Shown here: positions 25,701 through 35,069 of the stretch, piece after piece
Position numbering within the stretch: position 1 is the first letter of the stretch
Layout of the letters: each line of letters opens with the position of its first letter
DNA from: Amia ocellicauda
Lineage: Eukaryota; Chordata; Actinopteri; Amiiformes; Amiidae
Assembly: GCF_036373705.1 (NCBI RefSeq)
Contig: NC_089850.1
Location: forward strand, 20,443,256-20,507,255
Direction of reading: 5' to 3'
Length of the DNA stretch: 64,000 nt
Translations under genes and position numbers: made by a program
Notes under the pieces: model-generated
Seen by the model: only the letters and a program-made list of their open reading frames with translations
Databases searched by the model: none
What the model was told of the DNA's origin: nothing

Positions 25701-28700
25701 CGCTCTCCAGCCCTTCGGCGAACAAACTGCCTTCTGCTACAGCCAAATATTTCAAATTATGACTCATCAGTCCAGAGCACCTGCTGCCATTTTTCTGCAC
25801 CCCAGTTCCTGTATTTTCTTGCATAGTTGAGTCGCTTGGCCTCGTTTCCATGTCGGAGGTATGGCTTTTTGGCCGCCAGTCTTCCATGAAGGCCACTTCT
25901 GACCAGATTCTCCGGAGAGTAGATGGGTGTACATTACATTACATTACATTACATTATTTGTCATTTAGCAGATGCTCTTATCCAGGGCAACTTACATTTG
26001 TACCCATTTATACAGCTGGGCATTTTACTGGAGCAATCTAAGCGAAGTACCTTGCTCAAGGGTACAACAGCATTGTTACATTGTTACATTGGACTCATAA
26101 CTGGAAGGTTGTGGGTTCAAATCCCAGGTGGGGCAGTGCTGTTGTGCCCCTGTTAGCTGAGTTTGGCTGTTCCTCACCCAGTTTTATTCCTCCTACACAG
26201 CTGTTTCTATTTCATTTAATGATTGTGTTTCAACCTACATATTTAATTGATGATCATTAGCACCTGTTTGGTATAATTGTTTAATCAGACACCTGACTAT
26301 ATGCCTACAAAATCCCTGACTTTGTGCAAGTGTACCTAGAAGAATTGATGCTGTTTTGAAGGCAAAGGGTGGTCACACCAAATATGAATTTGATTTGGAT
26401 TTTTCTTCTGTTCACTCACTTTGCATTTTTTTAATTGATAAATATAATCTATTGACAGGTCTATTTTTGAAAGCATTCTTACTTTACATCATTTTTTCAC
26501 ACACTGCCTAAAACTTTTGCATAGTACTGTATGTGGCAGAAGGTAAATAAAAGCTGATGGTGGACTACACTCCATGGACTGAGGGAACAATGACCTAGCA
26601 TGAGGCCCCCCCCCACCAGGTGGAATCAGCCTAAGAGCTACAGCGGTGGCATTAGGAGTGGAGGAGGAAGGCACAGCATGGAATTCTGGGAAAGTGCATT
26701 TGTGGCATTGGAAGGCGAAAGTGAGGCTCAAGATTAAAACATGGTGCTGCAGTGTAGCGGAGGAGCACGGTAGAGCCTCCTGTGGAAGGTGCCTTTTCCC
26801 TGTGTTGTGCTGGCAAAGCTTTCACTGTGTAAGGTGTACAGTCTTCAGAGTGATAAAAGAGCTGGGCTTGTGCCTTGACTTGACATACAGTCGACAACCC
26901 GAGCACCAAGATGCTCTTAACACATTGTCCCCTTGTGACAAGCTGAGTATTATAAAGCAATACGTCTCGCTTTTGCCTTGACCTTGGGCTTCTCATTGTC
27001 ATGTGGGTCTCCCATGGAATTACCCAAGTGTAAACTGAATGTGCCGTCAGATCTGATGATTTGTACCTTTGCTCACTCATGTATATATATAATCCCATAC
27101 TCCTTCACAGGCAGCCCTGTACCCATAAGCAGCTGATCATCTGCAATTCACAGCATGCATGCTGCACTGTTTCCCATGCTATCTGTTGCCCTGGGTTATG
27201 CACAGAGAGTAAGCAGCAGAGCAACTGTGAATATAACCAGGGGCCCGCGCCACATAGAGCCACCACAGGAATTCTAGGATAATCTGAGGCTGTCTGTTTT
27301 ATTGTTGTTTTAAAGTACAGTGCACTGAGGGCTGCACTTGCTCGTCGGCTTTGCATAGCTTTCCACTGCTGCCACACATTCCCTGCATTCACTAAGCCCA
27401 GACTCTGCCACAGAAAAAGCTGCTGCCAGAAACCAAACCTCTTATCTTTGGTTCAGCAGTTCAGTCTGAGCTGGAAACAAAGGGATCAGAAGCTGAATGA
27501 ATGTTTTCGAGCAAAACAGGTCACAACAGAGCAATGGTACAGTCCTGAACAAACAGGCCTCCATGGTATACCAATGTCCAGATTACAGTGCAGCATGGCC
27601 ATTCTGGTGCTCCCTCTTTTACCATTGCACACCTTCTGGAGATTTGTACTAGGGTGGAGCAGAAGGAAAAGTTAGGTCCGGAGTGCTTTCATATGCCACT
27701 GCAGTGATGCATGTTGGGAATTCTCCCCAGTTTTTGGAAGATAAGTATCAAAGCATCTGGTTGGGGCCAGCAGCCAGCGGCTGAGGGAAGAGATAAGCAG
27801 ATGAGGGCAGCCTGGGATTTGCCCCAGTGGCGGGATGGGTGGGGCCATGACCCGGGGTTGTGCTCTGCAACATTTCTTGGGACTAGGCTGCATGTATAGC
27901 TCCATAATCCATAAACATGATGAGACAGAACAGACTTAAGAAATAACACGGAAATGGTCGCACCTTTGACCAAGACGAATGCTGATGCAGTGCAGTGCAA
28001 GATAAAGTAGGCCCTCCTAAAAATCTGTCCAGCCCCAAACACCAGAGGCAGCGTCCTGCTCAGAGCTGTGTCTCACAGCGCCGGTGACACAGCACCCTGC
28101 ACAGACCAACCTGGTGTGGACGACACTATGGAGCACCCTCTGGAGTGCAAAGTATGGAGAATCTCTTAATTGTGTTCCATATGGACATTTCTGACAATTT
28201 TAGCGCTGAAGCAAACAAACAGGGGAAAAAAAACAATAAAAAGCTCTGAACACCCCTTCTGTAAATGATGTTTTCTTATGTGTACTTACTGCCTGATCTG
28301 AAAAGCACTGAGTCAGACCCTGCAGACCTGCCAAAAGATTTGTTGCGATTGTGCGTTTAGACAGCAAACCAGAAAGCAGAACCGAAACAATGAGCACATC
28401 ACTGCGAATATGAATGGCTGGTTATTCCTAAAGCCATATGGAGAGAATTCCAAGCAGGAAGCTGTGGGCTGACTGAGGCACGGCTCTTTGGCATGTGCCT
28501 GTGACTCCAAGAATAAAGGAGTGTGAGAAAGAAGGAAAATTAAGGTTCTGTTCTGTCGTTGGTATTCCACTGTGTACCTCACAGCCTTGGGGATGCTTGA
28601 ACAAACACACTGACACGGGCTGGAATACCTTTCTTTCTTTCTTTCTGTTTTTTCTAAAACCTTTGCTGAGTTCCTGCAGAATTCTGTCATCGTCAATCAA

Positions 28701-30742
28701 TCACTCAGTCATGAGAGGAACAGAATGAATGTGAATGATCGAAAAGAGGGAATAATAACTCCAACACCGCCTCTAATCTCTCTCAGGGCTGGCAGTCCCC
28801 CTACATCAAGGGCCTTGTCGAAATAAAATACATAAGGTCAAGCCCTGCTCCTGTTCAGACTCTTGACACGAGAGAGAATCAAGAGAGGTTTGCAGGCTGT
28901 TTTTTGTTGTTTATGTTGTCATGTCCAGCATTTCTGTCGATCTAATTTCTGTAGAACGTGTGCTGTGCGGAGTGCGGTTCTGCTGATCTCAGGGCTGTAA
29001 CAGGCTGGATGCCAGTGCTCTCCCCACTTTGGCCTCAACCCGACCTTCTTGGCAGTGAATAATATCAGTGCTGCAGAGTCAGGGCACCAGAGTGGTTCTG
29101 AGAGCTCCACAGGACCCCTGGCACGGCCTTGGCTGAGTTTGTGGGAGCCACAGAAGAACGCCTCTGCAGTGCTTGCTTGGCAACATCGCTCACGAAGGTC
29201 GCCATCGCGCACATTTCTCTCGATGAAGCCAAAGAGAACATTTTTCTGGGTCTTTACAGGGCAGGGTCAAACTCCTTCTCACATTTAAAACACCTTTGAA
29301 ATTATGTGTAAACCAGGGCAGGAATTGTCCGGAGGGTCCCACAAGATTCCTGCAGTCAAGAACACGCGTGCCTGGCAGAGTCTTGTGTGTTACTGGTCAC
29401 AGACGCACCCCCGGGCACACAACACCAGTGCTGGAATCTGCATGGGGATGCAGAGATATTAAATTGGTAGGCAAAGCACAGACATACTGCATACCCCCAT
29501 ACATACTGCAATGAACTGAGTCATTTGCACTAGCTTGGCTGGTTTCTCTGGCTGACTTTAAACTGCAGAGCAAACATGTTTCCTGAATCGTGCGGCTGCA
29601 ACACATCACGAGAAAGAACAGTCGTATCTCTCCATGTAAACAGAGCCACCAGTCTGAGAGGCTCCGTAGCCCTTAAACTTCAGCTGAACTGGACAATCAA
29701 GGTTTCTTTGGAGCAAGGGGCTCTGTGGCCACTGTGGCCCCTGCCTGCATCTCTCACTGCTTGCATTTCATAAGAGACATATCCTATGTTGGCTAATAAC
29801 AGGCTCCAGTAAGCCCCCTCACACAGCACTGCCCTGAATAGTCTTCATTTTCCCTTTGAGGACGGCAAATCAAATAATGACACTACTTCACTAAAAGAGC
29901 AAAAATCTCAGAGAGACTGTGTAGCTCGTTCTCAGCGATGTACAGGGACGACCAGTACTGCCCCTTGGCTGTTTGTTTGAAGTGTCCCTCTGCGGCTGTG
30001 AATGTTACATAAACACACAGGCACCGCACTCAGGATCTGCACAGCGCAGGAATACAAGTAACCTGCCGGTCTGCTGCGCTGGGAGCAGACTCTGTGCAGC
30101 GCCATGTCACGGCACAGGCAGCCTCTGCTCTTCCTGCATGCACCCCTATCAGTCCTGATTTCAGAGTGGCCTGGGTTAGTCTCTGGACAAGGGGTCCAAG
30201 GAGCAAACTGGGTGTGAAAACATGCAATGCAACCACACTAGACTGGTGCACTGACCTTCAGTCACTGGATAGTTACAGATCACAGACAAACTGCTCATCT
30301 AAAAAGGGAGAAAATTCAAACCACTATCAATACAGATCGATATTTCACTACGAGCCACTGGAGAAACGACACAGAGCTCTTCCTCAATCACAAATCCCTG
30401 CCACACACCACTCCGCTGGTTCTGCTAGACGTGACCTATGTACTATGTAGCCTACATACGATCATCATACCTGGATGTACCAGACAGGTCTAATGCTTTT
30501 CAATGAGTCCAATTGTCTTAATTACAGTATCACACTGCCACATGCAGGAAATACAACAAAACACTTCACTGTAACATTTAGTCATAATATAAACTTGCAT
30601 ATATCTGATGCATCTTCCATGTATTAGATCATTTACACAGTAAACAAACCAAAACTTATGTGGTGCTATTGAGCTGACATACACTCTCTCATACTCTCTC
30701 TCACACACACACAGCTATAGAAACATGCTCCTTACCGTACAT
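7642..30742 (-). CDS. efr3b: EFR3 homolog B, complete, 23 coding exons
   Basis: EFR3B is a palmitoylated plasma-membrane protein that, with TTC7 and FAM126, anchors PI 4-kinase IIIalpha (PI4KA) to make PI4P. Joining the 23 exons (each listed separately) gives 2454 nt, 817 residues plus stop, the human EFR3B length. All splice phases agree and no frame break is seen. The N-terminus [18 protein letters not shown] carries the cysteine cluster expected to be palmitoylated. The middle is alpha-helical, Armadillo/HEAT-like (for example [28 protein letters not shown]). The C-terminus ends [12 protein letters not shown]. The copy is EFR3B and not EFR3A, judged by the N-terminus and by [20 protein letters not shown] near the end. 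The start codon (30740-30742) is in a weak context (T at -3). The gene is divergent from DNAJC27 and convergent with POMC, as in other vertebrates. Confidence 0.97.
7748..7931 (-). other. efr3b: EFR3B intron 22
   Basis: Short GT-AG intron containing a GGA/GAA-rich tract at about 7770-7815; nothing else seen. Confidence 0.8.
7932..7981 (-). CDS. efr3b: EFR3B exon 22 (residues 767-783)
   Basis: Encodes [17 protein letters not shown]; donor GTAGGT, acceptor TTGCAG. Confidence 0.95.
8223..8329 (-). CDS. efr3b: EFR3B exon 21 (residues 731-766)
   Basis: Encodes [20 protein letters not shown] and the conserved [16 protein letters not shown]. Donor GTGAGT. Confidence 0.96.
8472..8520 (-). CDS. efr3b: EFR3B exon 20 (residues 715-731)
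   Basis: Encodes [16 protein letters not shown]; donor GTGAGT, acceptor CTGCAG. Confidence 0.95.
8617..8708 (-). CDS. efr3b: EFR3B exon 19 (residues 684-714)
   Basis: Encodes [20 protein letters not shown] and following residues. An alternative acceptor 3 bp downstream (AAG) would drop one Glu. The CAG acceptor at 8709-8711 was chosen because it keeps the length of the family. Confidence 0.9.
9027..9154 (-). CDS. efr3b: EFR3B exon 18 (residues 641-684)
   Basis: Encodes [19 protein letters not shown] and the conserved [15 protein letters not shown]...PYIPQLT. Donor GTACCC. Confidence 0.95.
9155..9626 (-). other. efr3b: EFR3B intron 17
   Basis: GT-AG intron of 472 bp; no repeat or exon recognised. 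Confidence 0.7.
9627..9694 (-). CDS. efr3b: EFR3B exon 17 (residues 619-641)
   Basis: Encodes [20 protein letters not shown] and KP; donor GTACTG, acceptor GGCAG. Confidence 0.95.
9806..9915. repeat. CAGA-rich microsatellite in EFR3B intron 16
   Basis: Imperfect CAGA/GACA tetranucleotide tract, directly followed by the donor of exon 16 (minus strand). Confidence 0.85.
9923..10054 (-). CDS. efr3b: EFR3B exon 16 (residues 575-618)
   Basis: Encodes [20 protein letters not shown] through [12 protein letters not shown]. Donor GTTAGT. Confidence 0.96.
10201..10362 (-). CDS. efr3b: EFR3B exon 15 (residues 521-574)
   Basis: Encodes [16 protein letters not shown] through the highly conserved [19 protein letters not shown]. 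Donor GTGTGT. Confidence 0.96.
10363..10738 (-). other. efr3b: EFR3B intron 14
   Basis: Intron of 376 bp with a short GA tract near 10377-10395; nothing else seen. Confidence 0.7.
10739..10814 (-). CDS. efr3b: EFR3B exon 14 (residues 495-520)
   Basis: Encodes [20 protein letters not shown] and NLFMKK; acceptor TCGCAG, donor GTACAT. Confidence 0.95.
10939..11111 (-). CDS. efr3b: EFR3B exon 13 (residues 438-495)
   Basis: Encodes [20 protein letters not shown] through [14 protein letters not shown]. Donor GTGAGA. Confidence 0.96.
11222..11273 (-). CDS. efr3b: EFR3B exon 12 (residues 420-437)
   Basis: Encodes [17 protein letters not shown]. Acceptor TTGCAG, donor GTGAGA. Confidence 0.94.
11274..12284 (-). 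other. efr3b: EFR3B intron 11
   Basis: Intron of about 1 kb. AT-rich with a TATT-rich stretch at about 11566-11605. No recognised element. Confidence 0.7.
12285..12396 (-). CDS. efr3b: EFR3B exon 11 (residues 383-420)
   Basis: Encodes [20 protein letters not shown] then [16 protein letters not shown]. Acceptor CTATAG, donor GTGAGA. Confidence 0.95.
12658..12819 (-). CDS. efr3b: EFR3B exon 10 (residues 329-383)
   Basis: Encodes [20 protein letters not shown] through [19 protein letters not shown]. Acceptor TGTAG, donor GTGAGA. Confidence 0.96.
12820..13518 (-). other. efr3b: EFR3B intron 9
   Basis: Intron of about 0.7 kb; no recognised element. Confidence 0.7.
13519..13654 (-). CDS. efr3b: EFR3B exon 9 (residues 284-329)
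   Basis: Encodes [20 protein letters not shown] through [15 protein letters not shown]. Donor GTGAGT. Confidence 0.97.
13769..13856. mobile_element. Short non-autonomous element (MITE-like) in EFR3B intron 8
   Basis: About 88 bp. The left end GGGCTGCACAACTCTGGTCC and the reverse complement of the right end, GGGTGCACAACTCTGCTCC, form imperfect terminal inverted repeats. No clear target-site duplication. This end motif is common in fish genomes. Confidence 0.6.
14288..14366 (-). CDS. efr3b: EFR3B exon 8 (residues 257-283)
   Basis: Encodes [20 protein letters not shown] and IMYSIQ. Acceptor TTTAAG, donor GTGAGC. Confidence 0.95.
14624..14758 (-). CDS. efr3b: EFR3B exon 7 (residues 212-257)
   Basis: Encodes [20 protein letters not shown] through [20 protein letters not shown]. 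Donor GTGAGT. Confidence 0.96.
14759..19024 (-). other. efr3b: EFR3B intron 6 (4.3 kb)
   Basis: Largest EFR3B intron after intron 1. It hosts an L2-like LINE in antisense to EFR3B (about 16390-17662). The rest is AT-rich with no recognised exon. Confidence 0.8.
16390..17662 (+). mobile_element. Internally deleted L2/CR1-like LINE fragment
   Basis: A 5' part reads [13 protein letters not shown] (end of an apurinic endonuclease-like domain). It is followed after a jump by [20 protein letters not shown] and [20 protein letters not shown]...IQNSAARL...[19 protein letters not shown], the C-terminal part of L2/CR1-type reverse transcriptases. The central reverse transcriptase with its catalytic YxDD box is missing, and stops and frame changes occur. 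The 3' end carries the tail TAAGTCGCCCTGGATAAGGG and (AAT)n at 17613-17662. Confidence 0.85.
19025..19174 (-). CDS. efr3b: EFR3B exon 6 (residues 162-212)
   Basis: Encodes [20 protein letters not shown] through [20 protein letters not shown]. Donor GTAGCG. Confidence 0.96.
19299..19420 (-). CDS. efr3b: EFR3B exon 5 (residues 122-162)
   Basis: Encodes [20 protein letters not shown] through [14 protein letters not shown]. Acceptor CCCTAG, donor GTGAGC. Confidence 0.97.
19421..21516 (-). other. efr3b: EFR3B intron 4 (2.1 kb)
   Basis: Contains a 3' L2-like tail (about 20281-20562); otherwise no recognised element. Confidence 0.75.
20281..20562 (+). mobile_element. L2-like LINE/SINE 3' tail
   Basis: AT-rich 3' region ending CACCCTGGATAAGGGCATCT, GCTAAGAAA, then an AATA-rich tail. 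Same family as the tails at 17613, 35485 and 58633. The 5' limit is a guess. Confidence 0.65.
21517..21667 (-). CDS. efr3b: EFR3B exon 4 (residues 71-121)
   Basis: Encodes [20 protein letters not shown] through [16 protein letters not shown]. Donor GTGAGT. Confidence 0.97.
21902..22029 (-). CDS. efr3b: EFR3B exon 3 (residues 29-71)
   Basis: Encodes [40 protein letters not shown] and RY. Acceptor GCATAG, donor GTGAGC. Confidence 0.97.
22030..22788 (-). other. efr3b: EFR3B intron 2
   Basis: About 0.76 kb; no recognised repeat or exon. Confidence 0.7.
22789..22865 (-). CDS. efr3b: EFR3B exon 2 (residues 3-28)
   Basis: Encodes [20 protein letters not shown] then PEDPE, including the three cysteines likely to be palmitoylated. 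The exon opens with GA, which completes the Gly codon begun in exon 1. Confidence 0.97.
23329..23416. repeat. 34-bp minisatellite, about 2.6 copies
   Basis: Units start at 23329, 23363 and 23397, each beginning GAGCAYCCCTCYCAATCT and, in the first two, ending CCAGGAGCTGCACA. Divergence between units is a few bases. Confidence 0.85.
24175..24390 (+). mobile_element. Probable tRNA-derived SINE
   Basis: Contains a B-box-like GGGTCCAGATCC (24237-24248), then CTCCAGTAAAAA and ATGGGCACCC in the body, and an AATAATA-rich 3' end. A related copy is at about 36365-36487. Limits are approximate. Confidence 0.55.
25242..26531 (-). mobile_element. Tc1/mariner remnant with long inverted ends, interrupted by a SINE-like insert
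   Basis: The minus strand carries pieces of a Tc1-like transposase: [19 protein letters not shown] (catalytic-Asp region, within 25474-25665) and [20 protein letters not shown] (C-terminus, within 25300-25390), with frame breaks. The left arm 25242-25380 is the inverted counterpart of 26323-26456, and the right end finishes AAACTTTTGCATAGTACTGTA at 26531. The left outer end is truncated. The N-terminal transposase part is missing where 25931-26150 intervenes. The element is inactive. Confidence 0.85.
25931..26150. mobile_element. Composite SINE-like insert inside the Tc1 remnant
   Basis: Starts with five ACATT repeats and an inverted L2-type tail (GCAGATGCTCTTATCCAGGG). Then comes a tRNA-like part on the + strand with an anticodon-loop-like GGACTCATAAC and a B-box GGTTCAAATCC (26114-26124). 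The tail and tRNA-like parts point in opposite directions, so the element is rearranged or composite. Confidence 0.6.
30736..30742 (-). CDS. efr3b: EFR3B exon 1, seven coding bases
   Basis: Minus strand ATGTACG followed by donor GTAAG. Spliced to exon 2 it gives MYG-VCGCC, the N-terminus known from human EFR3B. The start codon is 30740-30742. The upstream 5'UTR limit and promoter are not determined. Confidence 0.9.
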
Positions 30743-30825
30743 CGAGGGAGAAGCTGTTCAGGTCTTCTTGCTCCCAGCCAGGAGCCTTCCTGTCTCTGTC
30801 ACAGAGATACACACGCGCTTCCCGA

Positions 30826-31310
30826 GCACAAACAGACACACACACACACACACAAGCACACACTCTCTCTCACTCAATTGCTCGCTCGCTCACTCACCCG
30901 CTCACACACAGTAGTGAGCGCAAGCCAGCAAAAACAGCAAGATTTCCGTGACCTTGAATTTTCCAGACTGTAATGTGCAGCTCTGCTTGGGAGAAAATGC
31001 TGAATTACACGCACACACATGAACGCACACACTCACACACCCCTTCACCAGACACAAACGCGTACACACACACATACGCACACACGCACGCACACAGAGA
31101 GCAGATGAGAGGAGGGAGCACTCATTCACTAGAAGGTGAATCAAGGAGAAAATGAATCATTCCGTCTTGCCCGGATAGCATCTCCCGAGGAATAACTGCT
31201 TGGTCTCAACCCCTCCTCCCTCACTTACTCACTCACTCTCGCTCGCTCGCTCGCTCACTCTCTCTCCCTCTCTCTCTCTCCCTCCCTCGCTGTCTCTCCC
31301 TCTCTCAGAG
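30826..31310. repeat. CA- and CT-rich microsatellite cluster near EFR3B exon 1
   Basis: CA tracts at about 30836-30872 and 31008-31098, then GCTC/CTCT tracts at about 31225-31310. This lies immediately 5' of the EFR3B start codon on the minus strand. Confidence 0.85.
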
Positions 31311-32146
31311 AACACAGTGATGCCTAGCAGTGGCTTTGCTTCAGCATCCTCAGCCCCAGTCTCTGTGCAGCCCTCTCTGTGCTATGCAGACGGGCTCTTC
31401 ACTTCGATGACGTAGGACAGCAGAGATGCGCTTTTTCTTTCATTTGTTGGTTATTTTACATTTTCACAGAGCTCCGTACTGCACCGTTACAGGGCTCTTT
31501 CAAGCTGCTGCTGTGATTACTCTTGGCTTTCAGGAGAGCTTCCACTCGGCTGTTAGGACTGTAACCTAACTGTGTTTGTCATAAAAAATAAAATTAAATA
31601 AAGCACACCCTTTCAGCTCCTATGTCCGCTTTCTAGACTCACCACACACACCTGGATGGGGCCGAACCCGAGGGTCCACGTGCCAAACCGCGGCACTCCT
31701 CTGACCACTGCAGCCGCCAGCGATGCACGAACTGACACAGCGGTGATAGAGTCGTTGGGTTAATCGCAGTGCTCTGCTGCTGCTTCAGACCAGATGTAAA
31801 CTAATGCGGATGCGTCTCCAGAATTTAATTTAGTAACACTAGAGCTGGATACTTGGGATTAGAGAATTATTTTGCATGAGCTATGTAGCAGGATGGATTT
31901 TAAAGCTCGTGTCCGTCTGAATGGACACACTGTCGCAGAGAGGAGACTAATGCTGCTGAAGCGGTTTGCTGCGGTGGAGTATTTGTTTTAGACTGAGACA
32001 CAGTAAAAGGTTGAATACAGAAGCAACCTTAAGTTCAGTGAAATATATGTGATCTGTCTTATTTAATACTGTAAGTCAGTTATAGCCCAAATCCTAATTA
32101 AGTCTAATTTCTGCACCTGTTTATTAAACACGTTGTAGTGGGTTTT

Positions 32147-32163
32147 GGGGGGGGGGGGGGGGG
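32147..32163. repeat. G17 homopolymer
   Basis: Seventeen consecutive G, flanked by GGTTTT and TTTGGG. G-quadruplex capable; length likely variable or subject to sequencing error. Confidence 0.9.
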
Positions 32164-33878
32164 TTTGGGATAGATATTTAGAGTTTATTATGCAAAAGCT
32201 CAGCTGACTTCATCACACACTGTGGAGGAATGCTCTGAGCAAATGGTTGCAGCTCCCTGATTGTCTCGCACACACCTGGTCACACACACCTGACTCAGAC
32301 CCCTTCTTAGGGAATCTCACCTCCTATTGCTCGTCTGCCTGTCCCGTGAGTTGTCAGGACACATTCTGCAGGCATTCACATTGCTCTTCCAATACAGAGA
32401 TGATGAACTTTTGCGACATTTTAATTTACTTCTGGACTTTTTTTCATAATTTATTTTTTATGACAAATGGACTCGCGTTTATGAATGTGCCAAATACCCA
32501 TACAAATAAACATTCATGGAAAAAGTCACAAGGGGGAAATATAGAACATGAACAATAGAGGATGACTGGATTATTCGGCACACAAGAAAATAATCCACTT
32601 ACTTCTGGTTAAAAGTATGTCACCAAGCCATTGGGAATTTAACTCTAACCGTAATCAAGTGGTAAACTAAAGGTTTAGGCTATGCAAAGCTTCATGACAA
32701 TATTAGCAGTATTGCGTACCCGTAGACTACATGTTCTATAACACAGTCACAGTCACGACCCAGGGAAGCACTTTACTCCATATTCAATTATTTGGGGAGT
32801 TGCTGAACTGTGTTATACATAACACACAGCACACACACTTTTCACATCTGGACTGCCGTGCTAGATGGCGACCTGCTGAAACTGTGATCTAAAGGCTATT
32901 AATATTATTATTATTTATCAGACACGCTAATCCATGGCGAGGTAAATGCTATATCGCACTAAAATACCATGTACTACATATATTACAAGGGATTACAGCA
33001 GTAGATGGAAAGATTTAGCATGAAGGAGAAAAACATTTAGTTTTACATAGAAACCTTTTCTGACAGAAACCCAGTTGGGTAGAGGTTTGAATTTTGGCCA
33101 GATAGGTAAATAGAAAATAGTCTTATCCTGGTACCTGAGCATAAAGAACACAGCATCACAGATGAATGCACGTGCACCTGAAAACGAATATACACATCAA
33201 AACTTTTTCTACTTTACAGAAGTTCATTAAACCTTTCTGTTCAGATGGGATTCTAAAGCAGAGCAACTTACTAAACTTGTTAAAAACCACAGAACCAAAT
33301 CAAATGTGTTCTTTTATCTACATAGGCTTCATGCAAATCACAGAACCATAGGGAAGAGAAAGTGCAGCCAAGTCAAAACAAAACTCAAGCAAATCAACTC
33401 TTCTTTGCATTAAATATCAGAGTAACAGACAGCACTTTGTGTCCAGCATGACTGCACGAGGCTCACACCCCCGTGATCAAGACGTTTGTGTTGCAAAACA
33501 TGTACCAAGAAGTGCAGGGAGAAAAATACAAGAGGGGAAGATGTCCCAGCTCTAAGAAAAAAAAATACTAACAATTTTTTTTTTTGTATCTAGTTGCATG
33601 CATCTGCACAATGATTTAAACAATTCAGTGAAATAAGCAATACATTCAATCAAATAAAAGCAAATATAATTTCATAAAATTAATGTAATCCAAAAAAGAG
33701 GAGACAAGCAGCATGCAGTCCTCTTACACTGTAGCCCAGTTACACCTGCCTTGAACAGCACCAAACAGCACTCAATAACACCCAACCCCAACAATGGGAT
33801 GAAGGGTAAAAAGACAAACAGGAGACAGAGAGAGACACAGAGAGAAACAGAGAGAGTGACGGCAAAACAGGACCTCAC

Positions 33879-33918
33879 CGGTGCCGACGTTGTGGTCGAG
33901 CAGAGCGCTGCAGTCCAT
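33879..33918 (-). CDS. Candidate alternative first exon of EFR3B
   Basis: On the minus strand an ATG (33916-33918) in good context (G at -3, G at +4) opens MDCSALLDHNVGT and ends in phase 1 with donor GTGAGG. The phase fits EFR3B exon 2, giving ...NVGTG-VCGCC. It may equally be an untranslated exon or chance. No known isoform is recalled. Confidence 0.25.
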
Positions 33919-34373
33919 CCCCACTCTCTCTCACAGCCCCAGCAGCCCCAGCACTGGCATGTTCCCCACGCTGCCTCGCTGACACACAAGTACACCGAGC
34001 TCAGGGGCACACACACAGACACACAAACACACACAAGCAGGGCTCGGGGAATCTGCCTCTCTGCTTCACAGTCAGCACTGTCCTCAACAAGCCACTGCCA
34101 CTGCTGCTGCTGCTGATGGAGAGTGGACTATAAAGCACCAGGGGGCTTACAGCCAGCTTAGCCTCTCTCTCTCTCTCTCTCTCTCTCATTAAAAAACAGC
34201 TCACTCTCACAATAGGCTTCTCTAGATCTCTCGCTCAGTCTCAGCCTTTTCTCTCTCTCTGTCTCCTTTCCCTCCCCCCTTCACATTCACAGTCTCCCAT
34301 TCGCTCGCCGGTTCACAAAAGGTGTGTGAGGCCCTCAGACGTGCCCCCCTGCGACTCTCCCACTAACTAGTAG

Positions 34374-34389
34374 CCCCCCCCCCCCCCCC
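34374..34389. repeat. C16 homopolymer
   Basis: Sixteen consecutive C after CTAGTAG; minus-strand G-run. Confidence 0.9.
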
Positions 34390-35069
34390 AAGGTGGCTTT
34401 ACTTTCAGGAGACCCTCTAAGTCAACACTATTAAGTCAAAAATATAGATGTATTTCAAAAACACAAACACACATCTGGGTGACCAGACTTGGCAGAACCA
34501 GCCTGTTGCCCCCTGCATACATACAGGTTACTTCTGTATTTTCTTAACACGTACTTAGGTCTTTTTAGCACTTCTATCATATTTCTGTAACTTTTCCTCT
34601 GCTGTCACCCCTTGGCACACACCAGGGACTGGACTCTATTGCATTTGCACTTGATAGATCATGAGTACTAACATGTGTGCTTACTGTGTTTTGTACTGAT
34701 GTGAACAAATTTTCTGCACTTCGTAGTGTTTTGAAAATGTTTCTTGTGAAAACTGTGTTAACTGGGTCTGGTCTTTCATTTGATTGAATAGTGTTCCCAT
34801 ACCAACTGTAAAGGAAGACAAGTACCTGCACAGGCCAGGTTTGCCATCAATGCATAAACTAGGGAAACGAGACCCTGGAAGGCAGCTGTGTCTTTGTGCA
34901 AAGTTTACTTTGGTGAATTTACTACAGGATCTTTGGACTTTGAACATGTTTTACTGTGCTTTGACCCAAGGTTTTACCCAAGTGGTTTCTTATGGGACCT
35001 TTATGCCTTTATTGTGCTTTACTAAGAACCCTAAGCAAACCAAGGTGTACCACAGTAAACATACCTTTA

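Larger units (their letters stand above)
22866..30735 (-). other. efr3b: EFR3B intron 1 (7.9 kb)
   Basis: Long first intron. It contains a 34-bp minisatellite, a SINE, a Tc1/mariner remnant with a SINE-like insert, and otherwise unremarkable DNA. No further exon recognised between 26532 and 30735. Confidence 0.8.

Noticed and set aside
30094..30450. 118-codon open frame in EFR3B intron 1
   Set aside because: Opposite strand to the gene, no domain, no repeats of known coding type.
7642..30742. EFR3A instead of EFR3B
   Set aside because: The MYGVCGCC start and the [20 protein letters not shown] segment match EFR3B, and the neighbours are those of EFR3B.
31200..31415. Ser/Leu-rich open frame near EFR3B exon 1
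   Set aside because: It is translation of CT/GCTC microsatellites.
32890..32950. Further inverted L2-like tail
   Set aside because: Only a weak match to the tail motif; too degenerate to assert as a feature.
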